Shown one piece after another: positions 6,206 to 6,922 of a DNA stretch of 6,922 nucleotides (its first letter is position 1; every line of letters starts with the position of its first letter). Both the position numbers and the translations under genes were made by a program. The notes under the pieces were generated by a model. That model was not told the origin of the DNA, did no database searches, and was given only the letters and a program-made list of their open reading frames with translations. Source of the stretch: Gammaproteobacteria bacterium (GTDB lineage: Bacteria; Pseudomonadota; Gammaproteobacteria; Pseudomonadales; Azotimanducaceae); contig JAUILW010000172.1 in NCBI GenBank assembly GCA_030432795.1, positions 1 through 6,922 on the forward strand. Direction: 5' to 3'.

Positions 6206-6370
6206 AGTGTCCCCTTCTCTTGTTTGCAGAAACGATAAGTAACGATGCTAGGCAGCACCGTGCGTAGCGCCTATCGGCGCTTACCTCCACGAAGCTAGGG
6301 GAAACCACGGAGGCTGGACCGCGCACACGCCCGGCATACTTGTGCAATGGCTCAGACTGGAGGATGAAGG
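6206..6370. promoter_or_regulatory. divergent intergenic region between Usp and cytochrome c genes
   Basis: These 165 bp must hold the start signals of both divergent genes. Visible structure: a direct repeat AACGAT at 6231-6236 and 6241-6246, exactly one helical turn apart, upstream of the Usp gene; an inverted repeat AGCGCC-TATC-GGCGCT at 6266-6281; and a second direct repeat GCTAGG at 6247-6252 and 6294-6299. Ribosome binding sites are AAGGGG (6211-6216) for Usp and GGAGGA (6359-6364) for the cytochrome. CATACT at 6335-6340 is a possible -10 element for the cytochrome, but no good -35 lies at 16-18 bp from it. No FNR-like or other named operator was recognised. Confidence 0.55.
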
Positions 6371-6823
6371 ATGCGCACAGTGACAACACCGATGCTCGCA
6401 AGGCTGCATGTGCTGACGTCGGCACTCCTCATCGTTAGTGTCACTTCCTGCAGTTTTGCCGGAGAAGCGCCTCGATACGATGGCCAGGCGCTATACCTCA
6501 ACCACTGTGCCAACTGCCATGGCACCTACGGTGAAGGCGATGGTGCAGTAACCCCGTCGCTGAATGTCGTTCTGCAGGATCTGCGCTATCTGAGCCAGAG
6601 GAACGGTGGGGAATTTCCACAGGCCTGGCTCACCCGCATCATCGACGGTCGCGAGTCGCGCCAGGCACACGGCCCTTACGATATGCCGGTGTGGGGTGCC
6701 GTGCTGCAGACACAGGAAGGCTATGACGAAGCGGCAAACGCGCGTGTCTCAGAAAAGATCACGGCACTGGTGAGCTACCTCGAAACCATGCAGGTTTCAG
6801 GCGCTGGTGACGAACTCGAATAG
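6371..6823 (+). CDS. small c-type cytochrome, single haem, probably lipid-anchored
   Basis: This is a 150-residue class I-like cytochrome c that acts in electron transfer outside the cytoplasmic membrane. An N-terminal export signal (about 1-26, with hydrophobic LTSALLIVSV) ends in VTSC, which fits a lipobox and would make Cys27 the lipidated residue. Ser at +2 would favour outer-membrane sorting. The alternative is ordinary signal-peptidase cleavage near FAG-EAP. Haem attachment is CANCH (Cys46, Cys49, His50) followed by GxxGEGDG, and the sixth ligand is likely Met105 in YDMPVWG. Only one CxxCH occurs. Start: ATG 6371 with GGAGGA at 6359-6364, spacing 6 nt. Its electron partners are unknown, and no oxidase or other redox gene lies in the window. 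The 3' end overlaps a convergent minus-strand gene by 27 nt. Confidence 0.9.
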   Translation: MRTVTTPMLARLHVLTSALLIVSVTSCSFAGEAPRYDGQALYLNHCANCHGTYGEGDGAVTPSLNVVLQDLRYLSQRNGGEFPQAWLTRIIDGRESRQAHGPYDMPVWGAVLQTQEGYDEAANARVSEKITALVSYLETMQVSGAGDELE

Positions 6824-6922
6824 GCTGTCGTAGCGCCCCAGCCGCTGGTCGAACAGCGGATCACGGGCAGCGGCTTCCGCCTCTTCGACTTCCTGCCACA
6901 TGGCATCGGTGAAAAGGCGCTC
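6797..6922 (-). CDS. 3' end of an unrecognised gene (partial, runs off the right edge)
   Basis: On the minus strand an open frame enters at 6922 and ends with TGA at 6799-6797, giving 41 residues: it begins ERLFTDAMWQEVEEAEAAA and ends in YDSLFEFVTSA. Third codon positions are strongly G/C, like the neighbouring genes, and the peptide is a plausible helical, acidic C-terminus (DPLFDQRLGRYDSLFEF), so I take it as real coding sequence. I do not recognise the family from this tail. The stop lies inside the cytochrome gene, so the two genes converge with a 27-nt overlap and leave no room for a terminator between them. Confidence 0.65.
   Translation of the reverse strand, partial: ERLFTDAMWQEVEEAEAAARDPLFDQRLGRYDSLFEFVTSA

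Overview
The window is GC-rich and packed with genes. The protein families suggest a proteobacterium, most likely a gammaproteobacterium: a UspE-type tandem universal stress protein, a short TraR/DksA zinc-finger protein, a bacterial SelO ending in FCGT, and a stand-alone CinA C-terminal (PncC) amidase. I cannot name a genus from the sequence. I see no mobile element, CRISPR array, tRNA, rRNA or phage gene, so it reads as chromosomal stress and housekeeping sequence.

Layout. Positions 30-1487 (+) hold a complete SelO/YdiU protein AMPylase. It converges across 44 bp on a leftward run of five minus-strand genes. In transcription order these are a TraR/DksA-like zinc-finger protein (4993-4661), a tandem-domain UspE-like protein (4599-3715), a short CPA2-type cation:proton antiporter (3685-2531), a 112-residue all-helical protein of unknown function (2518-2180) and a histidine-phosphatase-superfamily enzyme (2158-1532). 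Gaps in this run are about 61, 29, 12 and 21 nt. Three of the five genes have strong Shine-Dalgarno sequences, so an operon is likely. Upstream lies a 265-bp stretch without a gene (4994-5258). It carries three inverted repeats close together, one with perfect 14-bp arms. Next come a CinA/PncC amidase (5759-5259) and a single-domain UspA-family protein (6205-5756), also on the minus strand and overlapping each other. A 165-bp divergent intergenic region separates these from a small secreted or lipid-anchored monohaem cytochrome c (6371-6823, +). The right edge holds the last 41 codons of a further minus-strand gene, whose stop lies inside the cytochrome gene.

Functional reading. Most of the window fits stress physiology: protein AMPylation linked to redox state (SelO), an RNA-polymerase-associated DksA-like factor, two universal stress proteins, ion and pH homeostasis (antiporter) and NAD-cycle or nucleotide salvage (PncC). 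The two parts most worth a second look are the structured intergenic region at 5078-5196 and the unrecognised small helical protein between the antiporter and the phosphatase. I did not find clear evidence of a wholly new system.
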